A stretch of 64,000 bases of DNA from Flavobacteriales bacterium (lineage in GTDB: Bacteria > Bacteroidota > Bacteroidia > CAIKAF01): NCBI GenBank assembly GCA_018401695.1, contig JAGYKD010000002.1, positions 488,636 through 552,635 on the forward strand, read 5' to 3'. Under the pieces are notes generated by a model. The model searched no databases and was not told where the DNA came from. It saw nothing but the letters and a program-made list of their open reading frames with translations. Both the position numbers and the translations under genes were made by a program. Every line of letters starts with the position of its first letter. Position 1 is the stretch's first letter. Positions 1 to 9,903 of this stretch are shown piece after piece.

Positions 1-1
1 G

Positions 2-715
2 GCAAGTTATGGCATTGGTCAGGCTACGGCTTGGGCTTTTGTTCGGTCAGGTGCCCAAGTTGCGCTGCTGGATTTAGAAGAAAACCAAGGGTTCTTAGAA
101 GAATTGAAGCAACAAAACGCCTCCTTTATATTCACCAAGGGGGATATTCGAGATGTGCAGGTTCAGCAGGGATTTTTTGATTCAATTCAAGCTAGGTTTG
201 GTCGTTTGGATGTTTCTTTTTTAAATGCGGGAATCGAGGGAGTTCCAGGCCCATTTTTAGAATCAACACGTAAAGATTGGACACGCACTCTTGATATAAA
301 TTTAGAGGCCTTGCGCGAAGGGGTTCGCCTGAGTTTAGAAGCCATGTTGCCACAAAAACAGGGTGCCCTTGTGTTAAACGCCTCCATAGCCGGTTTACGT
401 GGCTTTGCTTACTCTTCGGCCTATGTGGCCTCTAAGCATGCCGTGGTAGGCTTAACCAAGTGTTTGGCTATGGAATTTGCAGCTCAGGGCATTCAAATAA
501 ATGCGGTTTGTCCGGGATTGATACAAACCCCTATGATTGACCGTTTTTCGGGTGGGGATATGGAGGCATTGGCGCCCATGATTGCCCGAAAAGCCATAGG
601 ACGTATTGGTCAAGCCGAAGAGGTGGCGCACCTAGTACAGTATTTGTCGTGCCCGGAAAGTGCATTTATTGTAGGGCAAGCCATTGCCATAGATGGAGGG
701 TACACCTTAGGCTGA
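2..715 (+). CDS. Short-chain dehydrogenase/reductase (5' end outside the window)
   Basis: NAD(P)-dependent oxidoreductase of the classical SDR family; the substrate cannot be told. The reading frame is open from the left edge, and the first visible residues, [20 protein letters not shown], are the end of the TGxxxGIG nucleotide-binding motif. The real start therefore lies only a few codons outside the window. The NAG motif (LNAGIEG), the catalytic Ser in NASIAG, and the YxxxK pair in YVASKH follow in the usual order. The C-terminus IDGGYTLG is typical of the family. The last 9 bases overlap the end of the convergent parE gene. A TTG at 104 could be mistaken for a start but lies inside the Rossmann fold. 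Confidence 0.9.
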   Translation, partial: ASYGIGQATAWAFVRSGAQVALLDLEENQGFLEELKQQNASFIFTKGDIRDVQVQQGFFDSIQARFGRLDVSFLNAGIEGVPGPFLESTRKDWTRTLDINLEALREGVRLSLEAMLPQKQGALVLNASIAGLRGFAYSSAYVASKHAVVGLTKCLAMEFAAQGIQINAVCPGLIQTPMIDRFSGGDMEALAPMIARKAIGRIGQAEEVAHLVQYLSCPESAFIVGQAIAIDGGYTLG

Positions 716-2578
716 TTTGGCTACCTCAACCAAGTCGGTATCTAGTTCCACTTTTAAGTTATTGATAATAAATTCCTGCCGTTCAGGGGTGTTTTTGCCC
801 ATATAAAATTGCAAAATCTGCTCCACACTTAAGTCCTTTTTCATCATCACAGGTTCAAGACGGATGTCCGGACCAATAAATTGGCGGAACTCATCGGGCG
901 AAATTTCTCCCAGTCCTTTAAATCGGGTGATTTCACAACCTTTACCAAGCTTTTGGATGGCTTTTGCCCGCTCAGATTCGGAATAGCAATAAATGGTTTC
1001 TTTTTTGTTGCGCACCCTAAAAAGCGGGGTTTGCAGAATGTACAAATGTCCGCGTTTTACCACTTCGGGGAAGAACTGAAGGAAAAAAGTGATGAGCAGC
1101 AAGCGAATATGCATGCCGTCCACGTCCGCGTCGGTTGCAATTACGATTTGGTTGTACCGGAGGTTTTCAATGTCGTTTTCGATATCTAAGGCTGCTTGCA
1201 GTAGGTTAAACTCTTCGTTCTCGTACACGATTTTTTTGCTCAAGCCAAAGGTGTTTAGGGGCTTTCCTTTTAAGCTGAACACGGCTTGGGTACTTACACT
1301 TCTAGCTTTAGTAATGGAACCGGATGCGGAATCCCCTTCCGTTATAAACAAGGTGGTGTTGAGCCGCTCTTCATGCTTTGAATTGCTGTAGTGTACTTTG
1401 CAGTCCCTAAGCTTTTTGTTGTGCAAACTCGCCTTTTTGGCGCGTTCTTTGGCAATCTTTTTAATGCCGGCCAGCGCTTTTCGTTCCTTTTCAGAGGCGA
1501 TAATTTTTTGAAGAAGTGCCTCCGCAACTTCCGGATTTCTATGCAGGTAATTGTCCAACTCCCGCTTCATAAAGTCGTTGACAAAAGTCCGAACCGTTAC
1601 CCCATCAGGTGCCATATGGGTAGAGCCCAGTTTGGTTTTGGTTTGGGATTCAAACACAGGCTCAATAACTTTGATGGCCGCTGCTGCAATGATGGAGGAA
1701 CGAACATCGGAGGCATCAAAATCCTTTTTGTAAAATTCCCTGATGGTTTTTACTACGGCCTCTCTAAAAGCCGCCTGATGGGTGCCTCCTTGTGGGGTAT
1801 ACTGGCCATTAACAAAGGAGTAGTATTCTTCGCCGTACTGATTGCCATGCGTTATGGCCACTTCAATGTCTTCTCCCTTTATATGGACAATGGGATAAAG
1901 GGTTTCTCCACTGATTTCGTTTTGAAGTAAATCTACCAAGCCTTGATCCGACTTGATTTCTTCGCCATTAAAATATAAACTTAGGCCTGTGTTTAGGTAA
2001 GCATAATTCCAAAGCAGCTTTTCTACATATTCTTTCCTGAATCTGTAATTTGGAAAAATCTGATAATCAGGAACGAACTCCACTAAAGTTCCCTGACGCT
2101 CCTTACTTTCACTAATTTCGTGGTCTTGCATCAAAACCCCGCGCTCAAACTCCGCAATTTTCGCCTTTCCTTCGCGGGTACTTTGTACTTTAAAATATTG
2201 GGAAAGGGCATTTACTGCTTTGGTACCAATTCCGTTTAGACCTACCGATTTTTTAAAAACCTCACTATCGTATTTAGCACCGGTATTGGGTTTAGAAACG
2301 CAGTCAATGACCTTTCCCAAGGGGATTCCTCGTCCAAAATCACGGATGCGGACCCGATCTTGCTCTATATCAATCCGAATTTGCTTGCCATTGCCCATAA
2401 CAAACTCATCGATGGAATTGTCTATAACTTCCTTGAGCAAGATGTAAATGCCGTCGTCGCCTGAGGAGCCATCCCCAAGTTTTCCGATATACATGCCCGG
2501 ACGTAGCCGAATATGTTCTTTCCAGTCTAAAGACCGGATGCTGTCTTCGCCGTAATTAGAGGATTGCATTTCTGCCAT
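707..2578 (-). CDS. parE: DNA topoisomerase IV subunit B (type IIA topoisomerase ATPase subunit)
   Basis: ATPase/TOPRIM subunit of the type IIA topoisomerase that decatenates daughter chromosomes together with ParC. The 623-residue product has the GHKL ATPase domain first ([11 protein letters not shown], then the DFGRGIP motif), a transducer domain, and a TOPRIM domain with EGDSASG and [10 protein letters not shown]. The length fits the short ParE form of Bacteroidota rather than GyrB. A partner parC is not adjacent: the downstream neighbour is the convergent SDR gene and the upstream neighbour is divergent. A TATATTTG -7 box (plus-strand 2583-2590) ends only 5 bases before the annotated ATG. 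The transcript may therefore be nearly leaderless, or the start may be the Met at codon 4. Confidence 0.93.
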   Translation of the reverse strand: MAEMQSSNYGEDSIRSLDWKEHIRLRPGMYIGKLGDGSSGDDGIYILLKEVIDNSIDEFVMGNGKQIRIDIEQDRVRIRDFGRGIPLGKVIDCVSKPNTGAKYDSEVFKKSVGLNGIGTKAVNALSQYFKVQSTREGKAKIAEFERGVLMQDHEISESKERQGTLVEFVPDYQIFPNYRFRKEYVEKLLWNYAYLNTGLSLYFNGEEIKSDQGLVDLLQNEISGETLYPIVHIKGEDIEVAITHGNQYGEEYYSFVNGQYTPQGGTHQAAFREAVVKTIREFYKKDFDASDVRSSIIAAAAIKVIEPVFESQTKTKLGSTHMAPDGVTVRTFVNDFMKRELDNYLHRNPEVAEALLQKIIASEKERKALAGIKKIAKERAKKASLHNKKLRDCKVHYSNSKHEERLNTTLFITEGDSASGSITKARSVSTQAVFSLKGKPLNTFGLSKKIVYENEEFNLLQAALDIENDIENLRYNQIVIATDADVDGMHIRLLLITFFLQFFPEVVKRGHLYILQTPLFRVRNKKETIYCYSESERAKAIQKLGKGCEITRFKGLGEISPDEFRQFIGPDIRLEPVMMKKDLSVEQILQFYMGKNTPERQEFIINNLKVELDTDLVEVAKSA

Positions 2579-2666
2579 AGCTCAAATATACCAAGCTACG
2601 GGCAAAGACAGGTCCATTGCGGTTGAATGAAGCAAGAATTTCATCTTTTTTTGATGTTTTCATGGT

Positions 2667-2695
2667 TTGGACCTGCATGCTTTGGCGTATTTTTG
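2667..2695 (+). promoter_or_regulatory. Bacteroidota-type promoter for the secreted CHU_C protein
   Basis: TTG at 2667-2669, an 18-bp spacer, then TATTTTTG at 2688-2695 match the Bacteroidota consensus TTG / TAnnTTTG. The start codon of the next gene is only 8 bases downstream, so the 5' leader would be very short. Confidence 0.55.
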
Positions 2696-2702
2696 AGGCG
2701 GT

Positions 2703-4979
2703 ATGCAGCTTGTCTTGCGATTCTTATTGGCTCTTTTCATTTTCCCCTGGACAACACTGCTTGGACAAAACTGCTTTGAAATCGAAGCCATTTTGGTAGA
2801 TGCTTGCGGAAACCCTGAGGGTACCAGTGAAATGGTACGCTTCCGGGTGGGCCCCCAAAATTTGCAAGTCAATCAGCTCTCCGTTTCTTGGCCCAACAAT
2901 GCCTTTTTGGGCATTTGCCAAAACAGCAATACTTCGGCCAAGGTACAGCAAATCAACAATCAGATTACCCAATGCGGCTTTGCAAAAGAACCCGTAAATG
3001 GAGTGCTTCCTGCCGGCGCTTCTGTGTTGTTGATTACCTCTGAAAACGTAAATATCAATGCCAACTCCTTTGCCAATTTGGCCGATACCATCTATGTGAT
3101 TTTTCAATGCGCCGGGAATACAGCAGGCCATTTTGCCAATGCCACAGGAGCCGGACAGCGCACCCTATCCATGTTCTTCTCCTCCCCCAGCCCTTGCAGC
3201 GATTTGGTTACCTATCAATGCGCTCAATTGGTGGATCAAAATGGAATTGCAGGCCCCACCAGTCCTTCCAACCTTAGAGACGGTGCTTTGGTCGATTTTT
3301 CGACCGGGAATGCCGTGTATGCCAATAACGGTTGTCAAATACCGGCCCAACCCCTTTTTTTGAATGTACAAGGCCAAGGAAATCTATGCCCGGGCGATAC
3401 GCTATGGTTGGATGCTTCCCATAGTTCAAGCCTAAGCAATTTCACCTGGACCGGTGGAGCAGGAACTTTTTTAAATCAAGGACTGTCTCAAACTGCTTAT
3501 ATTGTCGGTGCCGCTGACCTAGGTAATGTAACACTACAAGTGAATGCATCTAACTGCAACGGAAACAGCCTGTCAGCTCAGTATTCTTTTCTTGCAGGTA
3601 GTCTGCCAACCATTCAATTAAATCCTGGATCTACCGCACTTTTGTGTCCGGGTGGACAAGTGGCATTGCAAGCCAGCGGTTCCGGCGTGGTACAGTGGCT
3701 GGGTGGCCCTACAAATTCAACGTACACGGTACAGCAGGCCGGCACCTATGTGGTCGAAATCACTAATGCCTGCGGCAGTTCCTTTGACTCCATTTTGGTG
3801 CAGGATGCCCAAGCCCCTGAGGTGGAAATCCTTGATCCGGGACCCGGGCCTTTTTGTGCCAACCAAGCCCTTACTTTGCAAGGCCAAGTTTTGGCAGGGA
3901 ATGTAAATCAAGTGCAATGGCAGGATGGAACTTCCGGGTATCAGCTTACCACCAACACTACCGGCTGGCTTGTATTTTCGGCATTCGGCCCCTGTGGTCA
4001 GGATCAAGACAGTTTGTATTTGGATTTTCTGCCCGCTCCTTTGGCTCAAATTTCATCCTCCAACGGTCAAGACTTTTTATGTCCGGGCGACAGTTTATTG
4101 CTTTTGGCTTCCGGACAGGGGAATCTTCAATGGATTCCGGGAGGTAATGGAGGCAACATCTGGATTAATGCGCCGGGTACCTTTGTTTTAGAAGCCTCCA
4201 ATAGTTGTGGAACGGATTCAGATAGTTTTACTGTAACCGCAGGAAACCCCACCGGCTTAAGTTGGCTAGGTCCAAGCGATACCACCACATGCCCACAGCC
4301 TTTTTTAGATGTAGCGGTCACTGCCAATGCGCCTACCCGATGGAGCAATGGAAAAACAGGTAGTACAAACCGCTTGAATCAAAGCGGTGTTTTTTGGGTA
4401 ATGGCTCAAGGCCAATGCTCCAACGATTCTTTATTTGGACATTGGAACATTTTGGAGGTTGAGGCGGTCGCTTCCTTGTCTCCTTTAACCGGAATGGAGC
4501 CCTTAACCATAGAAGGTCTGGGACAGCTGCTGGCTCCGGCGGTAAGCGGATTTTGGCTTTTTCCTCCCGACAGTATGGTTGTGGATACGGTGCTAAACCA
4601 CACTTTTTTTGAGGCAGGAAACTACACCGTGCAATTTGTTGCGCTAAATGCTTTGGGCTGTCGTGCCGTTGAGTCATTTGAGGTGTTGGTGCGTCCGGAC
4701 CCGTATTATACCCTATTCCTGCCTTTTGCATTTACGCCCAACGGCGATGGCATAAACGATGTTTTGAAGGTGTATGGAAGTCGCTACCGTTTGGTTCAAG
4801 CTTTGGTTTTTAACCGCTGGGGAGAAGAAATTTTCGGCTGGAGCCAAAAAGAAAATGGCTGGGACGGTCGAATCGACGGAAAAGAGGCTCCCTTAGGAAC
4901 CTATGTCCTTAAAGTGCGCATTCTAACCCTTGCCGGCGAGGAAGTAGAACAAGTGCAAGGCTTCCAGCTCTTACGCTAA
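2703..4979 (+). CDS. Secreted multidomain protein with a type IX secretion C-terminal domain
   Basis: The 758-residue extracellular protein begins with a signal peptide (hydrophobic LRFLLALFIFPWTTLLG, cleavage likely near GQN). An N-terminal domain of roughly 190 residues follows, with paired cysteines (ILVDACGNPEGTSEM, FLGICQN). Several Ig/PKD-like modules come next, each opening with an xLCPGDxL-type motif (for example LCPGDTLWLDAS, LCPGGQVALQAS, LCPGDSLLLLAS). The last 85 residues are a gliding-type (CHU_C, type B) sorting domain, with FTPNGDGINDVLKVYG, VFNRWGEEIF and W-DG-DGKEAPLGTYVL. Function is unknown; a surface adhesin or matrix role is inferred from the architecture. The gene ends one base before the convergent glycine-rich protein gene. 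Confidence 0.88.
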   Translation: MQLVLRFLLALFIFPWTTLLGQNCFEIEAILVDACGNPEGTSEMVRFRVGPQNLQVNQLSVSWPNNAFLGICQNSNTSAKVQQINNQITQCGFAKEPVNGVLPAGASVLLITSENVNINANSFANLADTIYVIFQCAGNTAGHFANATGAGQRTLSMFFSSPSPCSDLVTYQCAQLVDQNGIAGPTSPSNLRDGALVDFSTGNAVYANNGCQIPAQPLFLNVQGQGNLCPGDTLWLDASHSSSLSNFTWTGGAGTFLNQGLSQTAYIVGAADLGNVTLQVNASNCNGNSLSAQYSFLAGSLPTIQLNPGSTALLCPGGQVALQASGSGVVQWLGGPTNSTYTVQQAGTYVVEITNACGSSFDSILVQDAQAPEVEILDPGPGPFCANQALTLQGQVLAGNVNQVQWQDGTSGYQLTTNTTGWLVFSAFGPCGQDQDSLYLDFLPAPLAQISSSNGQDFLCPGDSLLLLASGQGNLQWIPGGNGGNIWINAPGTFVLEASNSCGTDSDSFTVTAGNPTGLSWLGPSDTTTCPQPFLDVAVTANAPTRWSNGKTGSTNRLNQSGVFWVMAQGQCSNDSLFGHWNILEVEAVASLSPLTGMEPLTIEGLGQLLAPAVSGFWLFPPDSMVVDTVLNHTFFEAGNYTVQFVALNALGCRAVESFEVLVRPDPYYTLFLPFAFTPNGDGINDVLKVYGSRYRLVQALVFNRWGEEIFGWSQKENGWDGRIDGKEAPLGTYVLKVRILTLAGEEVEQVQGFQLLR

Positions 4980-6521
4980 TTACCAAGAAATAATTACCTG
5001 GCCATGGCCGCTTCGCTGTCCTGATTGATTGGTTTGATTGGTTCCTCCGTTATAGGAACCACCCCCACCGCCGGGCTGATCGTTTTGGTTGGATCCCCCA
5101 CCCCCTCCGGAATAGCCGCCGCCACCTCCACCGCCGTGATGAAAAGCGCCGCCACCACCAAAACCGCCACGATTAAATTGGCTTTGGCCTCCACAATGAT
5201 CCACCCCACCGGCAAAGGTGGGTAAAGACCGTCCACCCTCTACCTGATTTCCGCCACAACTGGAATTTTGGCCATTGCTCAACCAACCGGCGCCTCCTGC
5301 CCCATCGTACCAGTTGTTGTGGCTTCCGCCCCCCTGGCCGTTTTGTCCGCCTTGACCTCCGGGAGAAGCCGCACTACCCCCATTTATTCCGGAAAGGCCC
5401 GGCAAGCCGTTTCCATTTCCCCAGGATTCCGCACCACCGCCACCACCGGCAGCGATGAGGGGTTGGTTGGTTTGTCCGGTAACCCAAACAAAGCTGCCAC
5501 CGCCACCACCGGCTCCACTGCTGCCACAGCAAGTAGTGTTTTCAGGGGGTTGCTCTCCAACCACAATAGATAAGTTGGCTCCGGGCGAAACGGAAAAATC
5601 ACCCTTCATATAGGCTCCCAAACCGCCGGTGTAGCCGTTTCGATTACCGCCTTGCGCACCCCACGCTTCTATGGTTATTTGGCTTACGCAGGCCGGAAGA
5701 CTGAATTGCTGAATGCTTCCCGAAAAGCTAAAGGTCTGACTGCCAGAGGGACAATTGGTAACGGTTACGTTCTGAACTACCGTGTCCACACATCCGGGAT
5801 TGCCGGCAATAAGCTGTACGGCATAACTTCCGGTTTGGTTCCACTGACTTTGAGCCGGGTTTCCTGTGGCGGTAGCCGGACTTCCCGATGCAAAACTCCA
5901 TTGGTAACTTGACAAACCGCTTGGACTTGCCGTAAAGGTCGCCGGTGATGAAATGCTGGGATTGCCCGGCGTTTGAAAACTTAAAGTCAGCACTTGCACC
6001 TGTAAATTAATGCTGTAGGAAGCCGAAACGCCGCAACCGTTTTGAGCCGTCACCTCAAGACCTATTGATGCATTTCCATTGGGGAAATCCACCACAATAT
6101 TGCGGGTGCCGTTACCGCTCACAATTTGCGCTCCTCCCGTAATCTGCCATTGATACGAAGCCGCTCCCGGCACCGAATCGCACTGATAAGCAATGCTTTG
6201 TTGGCCGGGACACAGGCTAAGAGGGCCCGAAATTTGGCTTGGCGCAGCCGGAGCAACCGTACAAGCACACTCCAAGGGCTTCCAGCCCGTAGAAAAATAG
6301 ACTTCGAGACACTCCGTGTCGGTATTGAAAATTTGCAATCCTAGCGCCGGATTCGCAATGCCGTTGCGCTGCGCAGTGCTTAGCCGCGGCACCAACAGGC
6401 CTTTGTCGGTGGCCACCACATCCAAAGCAGCGGATGGATCGGGTTGATTCGTATTTATGCCTACCTGTTGGGCGTAGAGGATTCCAAAACTTAAGAACAA
6501 AGGAGTAAAAAAGGCTTTCAT
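4980..6521 (-). CDS. Secreted protein with a PKD-like middle and a glycine-rich C-terminal domain
   Basis: The 513-residue protein has a short signal peptide (MKAFFTPLFLSFGILYAQ). An N-terminal segment (QVGINTNQPDPSAALDV...GLLVPRLSTAQR) is common at the start of Bacteroidota surface proteins. One or two PKD/Ig-like modules follow. From about residue 265 to the end lies a glycine-rich domain with AWGAQGGNRNGYTGGLGAYM and runs such as GGGGGGYSGGGGG, resembling the glycine-rich region of ALK-type receptors (Pfam Gly_rich). No type IX sorting domain is visible at the C-terminus, so the export route after the inner membrane is unclear. A structural or adhesive surface role is inferred only. Confidence 0.8.
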   Translation of the reverse strand: MKAFFTPLFLSFGILYAQQVGINTNQPDPSAALDVVATDKGLLVPRLSTAQRNGIANPALGLQIFNTDTECLEVYFSTGWKPLECACTVAPAAPSQISGPLSLCPGQQSIAYQCDSVPGAASYQWQITGGAQIVSGNGTRNIVVDFPNGNASIGLEVTAQNGCGVSASYSINLQVQVLTLSFQTPGNPSISSPATFTASPSGLSSYQWSFASGSPATATGNPAQSQWNQTGSYAVQLIAGNPGCVDTVVQNVTVTNCPSGSQTFSFSGSIQQFSLPACVSQITIEAWGAQGGNRNGYTGGLGAYMKGDFSVSPGANLSIVVGEQPPENTTCCGSSGAGGGGGSFVWVTGQTNQPLIAAGGGGGAESWGNGNGLPGLSGINGGSAASPGGQGGQNGQGGGSHNNWYDGAGGAGWLSNGQNSSCGGNQVEGGRSLPTFAGGVDHCGGQSQFNRGGFGGGGAFHHGGGGGGGYSGGGGGSNQNDQPGGGGGSYNGGTNQTNQSGQRSGHGQVIISW

Positions 6522-6932
6522 GAAGTAAACTTACAAAATTCAAGAAACCTATTTCGGAGCGGGATCTCCGCCAGGGATTGCAGCGATAGCCCGCAGCCTC
6601 AAAAGCTTAGGGCTGCAAGAACGGAGGAGGCCCACGAGTATTCGGGGGACCCCGCAAGCGCAGCAGCCCTTGCTTTTGAGGCGAGGACTATAAGCGGAAA
6701 GCCCGTCGGCGGCCAATAAATAACAATTTCTTAGTTTTCGGGGCCAAAATCTCGCGTTGCCATGCAGCGCATCACAAGGGCTTCGGCCTCAAATCCTCGG
6801 TGCAAAACTAAGGCAAGCAAGCGCTGCGGGGGCTTCGAAAAGCCTCCTCGCATGCCTGCTTGCCTAAGCTTTGCCCCTGCGGGTTTTCGTCCTGCGCCCC
6901 AAGACCGGTGAAGCTTTGGAGTTCAGCCGTAC
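6522..6932. repeat. Gene-free GC-rich structured region, two elements
   Basis: No gene is seen. Two GC-rich blocks, about 6555-6715 and 6745-6905, stand out from the AT-richer surroundings. The first, read on the minus strand, contains the pairs CGGGCTTTCCGCT and CGGGCTATCGCTGC, both ending in complementary flanks. The second contains GCAAGCAAGCGCTGC and its near inverse GCATGCCTGCTTGCC. They look like members of the same loose family of GC-rich intergenic elements as the 149-bp blocks near 18.7, 28.3 and 30.5 kb, but strongly diverged. Confidence 0.5.
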
Positions 6933-8030
6933 TTATCTGGACTGGATGTACTTGGTGAGCTCGTCTTTGGAAGAACTGAAGCTAAACACGTTGTTCACCT
7001 TGTAATAGTCGTCCTGGTTGATGCAGTAGGCATAGCTATACTTGGCCATTTCGAGTTTGGAACTCTCAAAGCTGTATACCTCCAAAATCCGCATGATTTG
7101 GTCAACCGTTAAGCACTTTTTGGCGGCAACCACTTGCTTTCCGGTGTTGAGCTTTACGCTGTCGAAGCTGGCGTTCTCAATGGCTTGAATCATACTGCGC
7201 ATATCGTCTTCGGTAACGCGACACACCGGTTGTACAGGCTCGGTGGGTGCGTTGCTTTGCTCCAAAAAGCTTACAAACTCGGTGCGGATGTTGTTAAAGG
7301 TAAACAAGTGCTTGCAAGCCATGTAATTGTCTTTGTCGAACACCCTTGCATAGGCCATTTTTACAAACTCCAAGCGGTTGGTTTGTTGTTGCAACAAGCT
7401 GGCCAGCTTCATGATTTGCTCGGTAGACAAACATTGCGTTTTGGCCATATTGGTAATGTGGTTCAAAGTCACCGATTCGCTGGCATTGTTGGCCAAGCGC
7501 TCAACCTGTTCGGTGAACATACGCGTGGGCAAAGGCTCAGGACAAGAGGTAGCGCCAAGATATTCTTTGGCATTGGGGTATGGCAAGTCGGGCCATTGAA
7601 TACCGGTTTTGGGAGGGCTAGGCGTAACGGGAGGATTAGCCGGAGGTGGCGGAGGCAGCGTAGTGCCGTTGTTGTAATCTTTTACAAAATCGTGCAGACG
7701 AAACACATTAGAGAAATAAGCAAAGCCGTCGTACACATCGTAGAAATTGATTTTGTCTACGGTATTGGCATAGGCCAAACGGCTGAATTTCAGTTTGTCT
7801 TCGTCGTTGGCGAGCAGCATTACCACAGACTTCACTTGAAACGCACTAAGGCATTGTGAAGTAGCCATTTGAGTGGCCATGCTCAGCCTTTCCATGGCGT
7901 TGTTGGTGCTGTTGATTCGGTTGAGCCTTTGTTGAAAAACCGTTTGCGAAAGCGGTGTGGTGCAGTTGTTTTGTGCTTGCAACGGCAATAGCAGAGCAAA
8001 TGCAGCAAAGAGTAAAAAAATACGTTTCAT
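6933..8030 (-). CDS. DUF4476 domain protein, exported
   Basis: The 365-residue protein of unknown function carries a signal peptide (MKRIFLLFAAFALLLPLQAQ). Three similar modules of about 95 residues follow, each with the pattern SL/VxxLNxI..A...CLS/T..Q/IM.I...........K..MAKxAY......D..xxxxxxF, the DUF4476 repeat. A proline-rich linker (PPPPPANPPVTPSPP) sits between modules 1 and 2. A longer open frame reaches 8225, but its first 65 codons lack coding character and overlap the paaY gene. The ATG at 8030 starts directly at the signal peptide and is preferred. A TAATTTTG -7 box lies on the minus strand at 8066-8073. Confidence 0.75.
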   Translation of the reverse strand: MKRIFLLFAAFALLLPLQAQNNCTTPLSQTVFQQRLNRINSTNNAMERLSMATQMATSQCLSAFQVKSVVMLLANDEDKLKFSRLAYANTVDKINFYDVYDGFAYFSNVFRLHDFVKDYNNGTTLPPPPPANPPVTPSPPKTGIQWPDLPYPNAKEYLGATSCPEPLPTRMFTEQVERLANNASESVTLNHITNMAKTQCLSTEQIMKLASLLQQQTNRLEFVKMAYARVFDKDNYMACKHLFTFNNIRTEFVSFLEQSNAPTEPVQPVCRVTEDDMRSMIQAIENASFDSVKLNTGKQVVAAKKCLTVDQIMRILEVYSFESSKLEMAKYSYAYCINQDDYYKVNNVFSFSSSKDELTKYIQSR

Positions 8031-8070
8031 AAGAGCTTTTTGAAAGGGTATTGAAAAAACTGTGCCAAAA

Positions 8071-8679
8071 TTATTGTGACTGGGTGTCGGCCCACAAGGC
8101 ATAGTTGCCGGTAGGTGGCTCCCAATGCGCCGGTTTAGACCGCAAAGGCTGCACCGGATGCATGCTGTTTTGGCACGCTTGGGGTAAGGCCTGGTAAATA
8201 GCCGTGCCCTCGGTTTTCCAGGCAATCATTTGGTCGGAAACGTCCTTTATTATTTTGGCAGGATTGCCTACCACCACCTTACGATCCGGCACTTGAAATT
8301 TAGCAGGTAAAAAGCTCAGCGCCCCCACAATGGATTCTTTTCCTACGCAGACATCGTCCATAAGGACGGCTCCCATACCAATCAGGCTGTTTTCGCCAAT
8401 TTCCGCTCCATGAATAATGGCACCATGTCCAATATGGGCCGAAGGATGTATACGTACCGTTACTCCGGGAAACATATGTATTACGCAATTTTCTTGAATG
8501 TTGGCCCCTTCGCCTACCTCAATTCCCCCAAAATCTCCACGCAGCACAGCTCCGGGACCAACGTACACTTTAGGGCCAATGTACACATGTCCAATGATCA
8601 CTGCTCTTGGATGCACAAAAGCGGAAGGGTCTACCACCGGTTGGTGTCCGTTAAAGGCAAAAAAAGTAGCCGTTTCCAA
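8071..8679 (-). CDS. paaY: PaaY-type hexapeptide-repeat thioesterase (gamma-carbonic-anhydrase fold)
   Basis: Left-handed beta-helix protein of the gamma-carbonic anhydrase/PaaY family; in phenylacetate catabolism PaaY is a thioesterase that relieves dead-end CoA adducts. Hexapeptide repeats run through the protein (PSAFVHPRAVIIGHVYIGPKVYVGPGAVLRGD, then GEGANIQENCVIH and HIGHGAIIHGAEIG), with the three metal-ligand histidines in place. A longer frame starts at 8748 but its first residues overlap the thiolase end and lack similarity. A TTG at 8679, five bases after the paaJ stop, gives 202 residues, close to E. coli PaaY (196), and is the preferred start. It is the last gene of the paa operon. 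Confidence 0.75.
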   Translation of the reverse strand: METATFFAFNGHQPVVDPSAFVHPRAVIIGHVYIGPKVYVGPGAVLRGDFGGIEVGEGANIQENCVIHMFPGVTVRIHPSAHIGHGAIIHGAEIGENSLIGMGAVLMDDVCVGKESIVGALSFLPAKFQVPDRKVVVGNPAKIIKDVSDQMIAWKTEGTAIYQALPQACQNSMHPVQPLRSKPAHWEPPTGNYALWADTQSQ

Positions 8680-8684
8680 GACGA

Positions 8685-9899
8685 TTATATATTTGCATTT
8701 TCCAAAACCACAGCATATCCTTGACCTACCCCGATGCACATAGTGCACAAGGCATAACGCTTGCCGGTGGCTTGCAATTCCAATGCAGCGCTTAGTAAAA
8801 GCCTAGCTCCTGACATTCCCAGTGGGTGTCCCAAAGCAATGGCGCCTCCATTGGGATTAATTCTAGGGTCATCGTCAGCCATACCTAAATCTCGGGTAAC
8901 CGAAAGCACCTGTGCGGCAAAAGCTTCATTGAGTTCAATAATGTCCATTTGGTCCAGACTTAAGCCGGCGCGTTTTAGAGCGAGATGGGTTGCATTTACC
9001 GGCCCAATGCCCATAACACGAGGTTCTACTCCACACACGCCGGAGGCCACCATACGCGCTAAAGGCTGCACATTAAACGTTTTGACTGCTTGTTCTGAGG
9101 CAATATATAAGGCGGCAGCACCATCGTTTAAGCCTGAGGCGTTTCCGGCGGTGACCGAACCGTCCTTTTTAAAGGCGGGCCTTAAACCGGCTAAAGCTTC
9201 TAAGCTTGTATTGGCCTTTATAAATTCGTCGTGATCAAAAATTAATGGCTCTTGTTTTCGCCTTGGAATAGCCACCGGTAAGATTTCTTTAGCCAAGCGT
9301 CCGGAGGTTTGTGCCTGAGCGGCTTTTTGCTGAGACCAAAGGGCGAAACGGTCTTGATCTTCTCGAGAAATGGAACGGTTTTCCAACAAATTTTCGGCCG
9401 TTTGCCCCATGGCGTCGGTACCGTACTTCTTTTCCATTTCCGGATTAACAAACCTCCAACCAAAGGAAGTATCGTGCAGTTCCACATCCCGACCAAAGGG
9501 CATGGAAGCTTTAGACATTACCCAAGGGCCACGTGTCATGTGTTCCATTCCTCCGGAAATAAAAAGGTCGCCCTCCCCCGAACGGATGGCCCGCATGGCA
9601 TGTACAGCGGCAGACATGCCGGAAGCACAAAGCCGGTTTACCGTTTCACCAGGGATTGTTACCGGCAAACCTGCCAACAGCAATGCCATTCTGGCCACAT
9701 TTCGATTGTCTTCCCCGGCTTGGTTGGCACAACCTAGAATCACATCGTCTATGGCCGAGGGGTCCACAGAAGGAAAGGCTTGAACAAGGCCTTGAATTAC
9801 TTGAGCGGCCAAATCATCGGCCCTTAAGGGAGCCAAACTACCCCCGAATTTTCCAATAGCGGATCTTAATCCACCAACAATAAAAGCATCTGTAGACAT
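8685..9899 (-). CDS. paaJ: 3-oxoadipyl-CoA / 3-oxo-5,6-dehydrosuberyl-CoA thiolase
   Basis: Degradative thiolase that in phenylacetate breakdown releases acetyl-CoA from 3-oxoadipyl-CoA and 3-oxo-5,6-dehydrosuberyl-CoA. The 404 residues match the family length (E. coli PaaJ 401). The nucleophilic cysteine is in RLCASGMSA (about residue 89), the catalytic His in GGAIALGHPLGMSGARL, and the second Cys in MCIGVGQGYAVVLE. NEAFAAQ is also present. The position between paaI and paaY supports the PaaJ assignment over a generic acetyl-CoA acetyltransferase. Confidence 0.87.
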   Translation of the reverse strand: MSTDAFIVGGLRSAIGKFGGSLAPLRADDLAAQVIQGLVQAFPSVDPSAIDDVILGCANQAGEDNRNVARMALLLAGLPVTIPGETVNRLCASGMSAAVHAMRAIRSGEGDLFISGGMEHMTRGPWVMSKASMPFGRDVELHDTSFGWRFVNPEMEKKYGTDAMGQTAENLLENRSISREDQDRFALWSQQKAAQAQTSGRLAKEILPVAIPRRKQEPLIFDHDEFIKANTSLEALAGLRPAFKKDGSVTAGNASGLNDGAAALYIASEQAVKTFNVQPLARMVASGVCGVEPRVMGIGPVNATHLALKRAGLSLDQMDIIELNEAFAAQVLSVTRDLGMADDDPRINPNGGAIALGHPLGMSGARLLLSAALELQATGKRYALCTMCIGVGQGYAVVLENANI

Positions 9900-9903
9900 A
9901 AGC

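Noticed and set aside
1391-1930. 179-codon plus-strand frame opposite parE
   Set aside because: Shadow of parE; no recognisable protein features.
7134-7859. 241-codon plus-strand frame opposite the DUF4476 gene
   Set aside because: It is the antisense shadow of a gene with a signal peptide and family repeats on the other strand.
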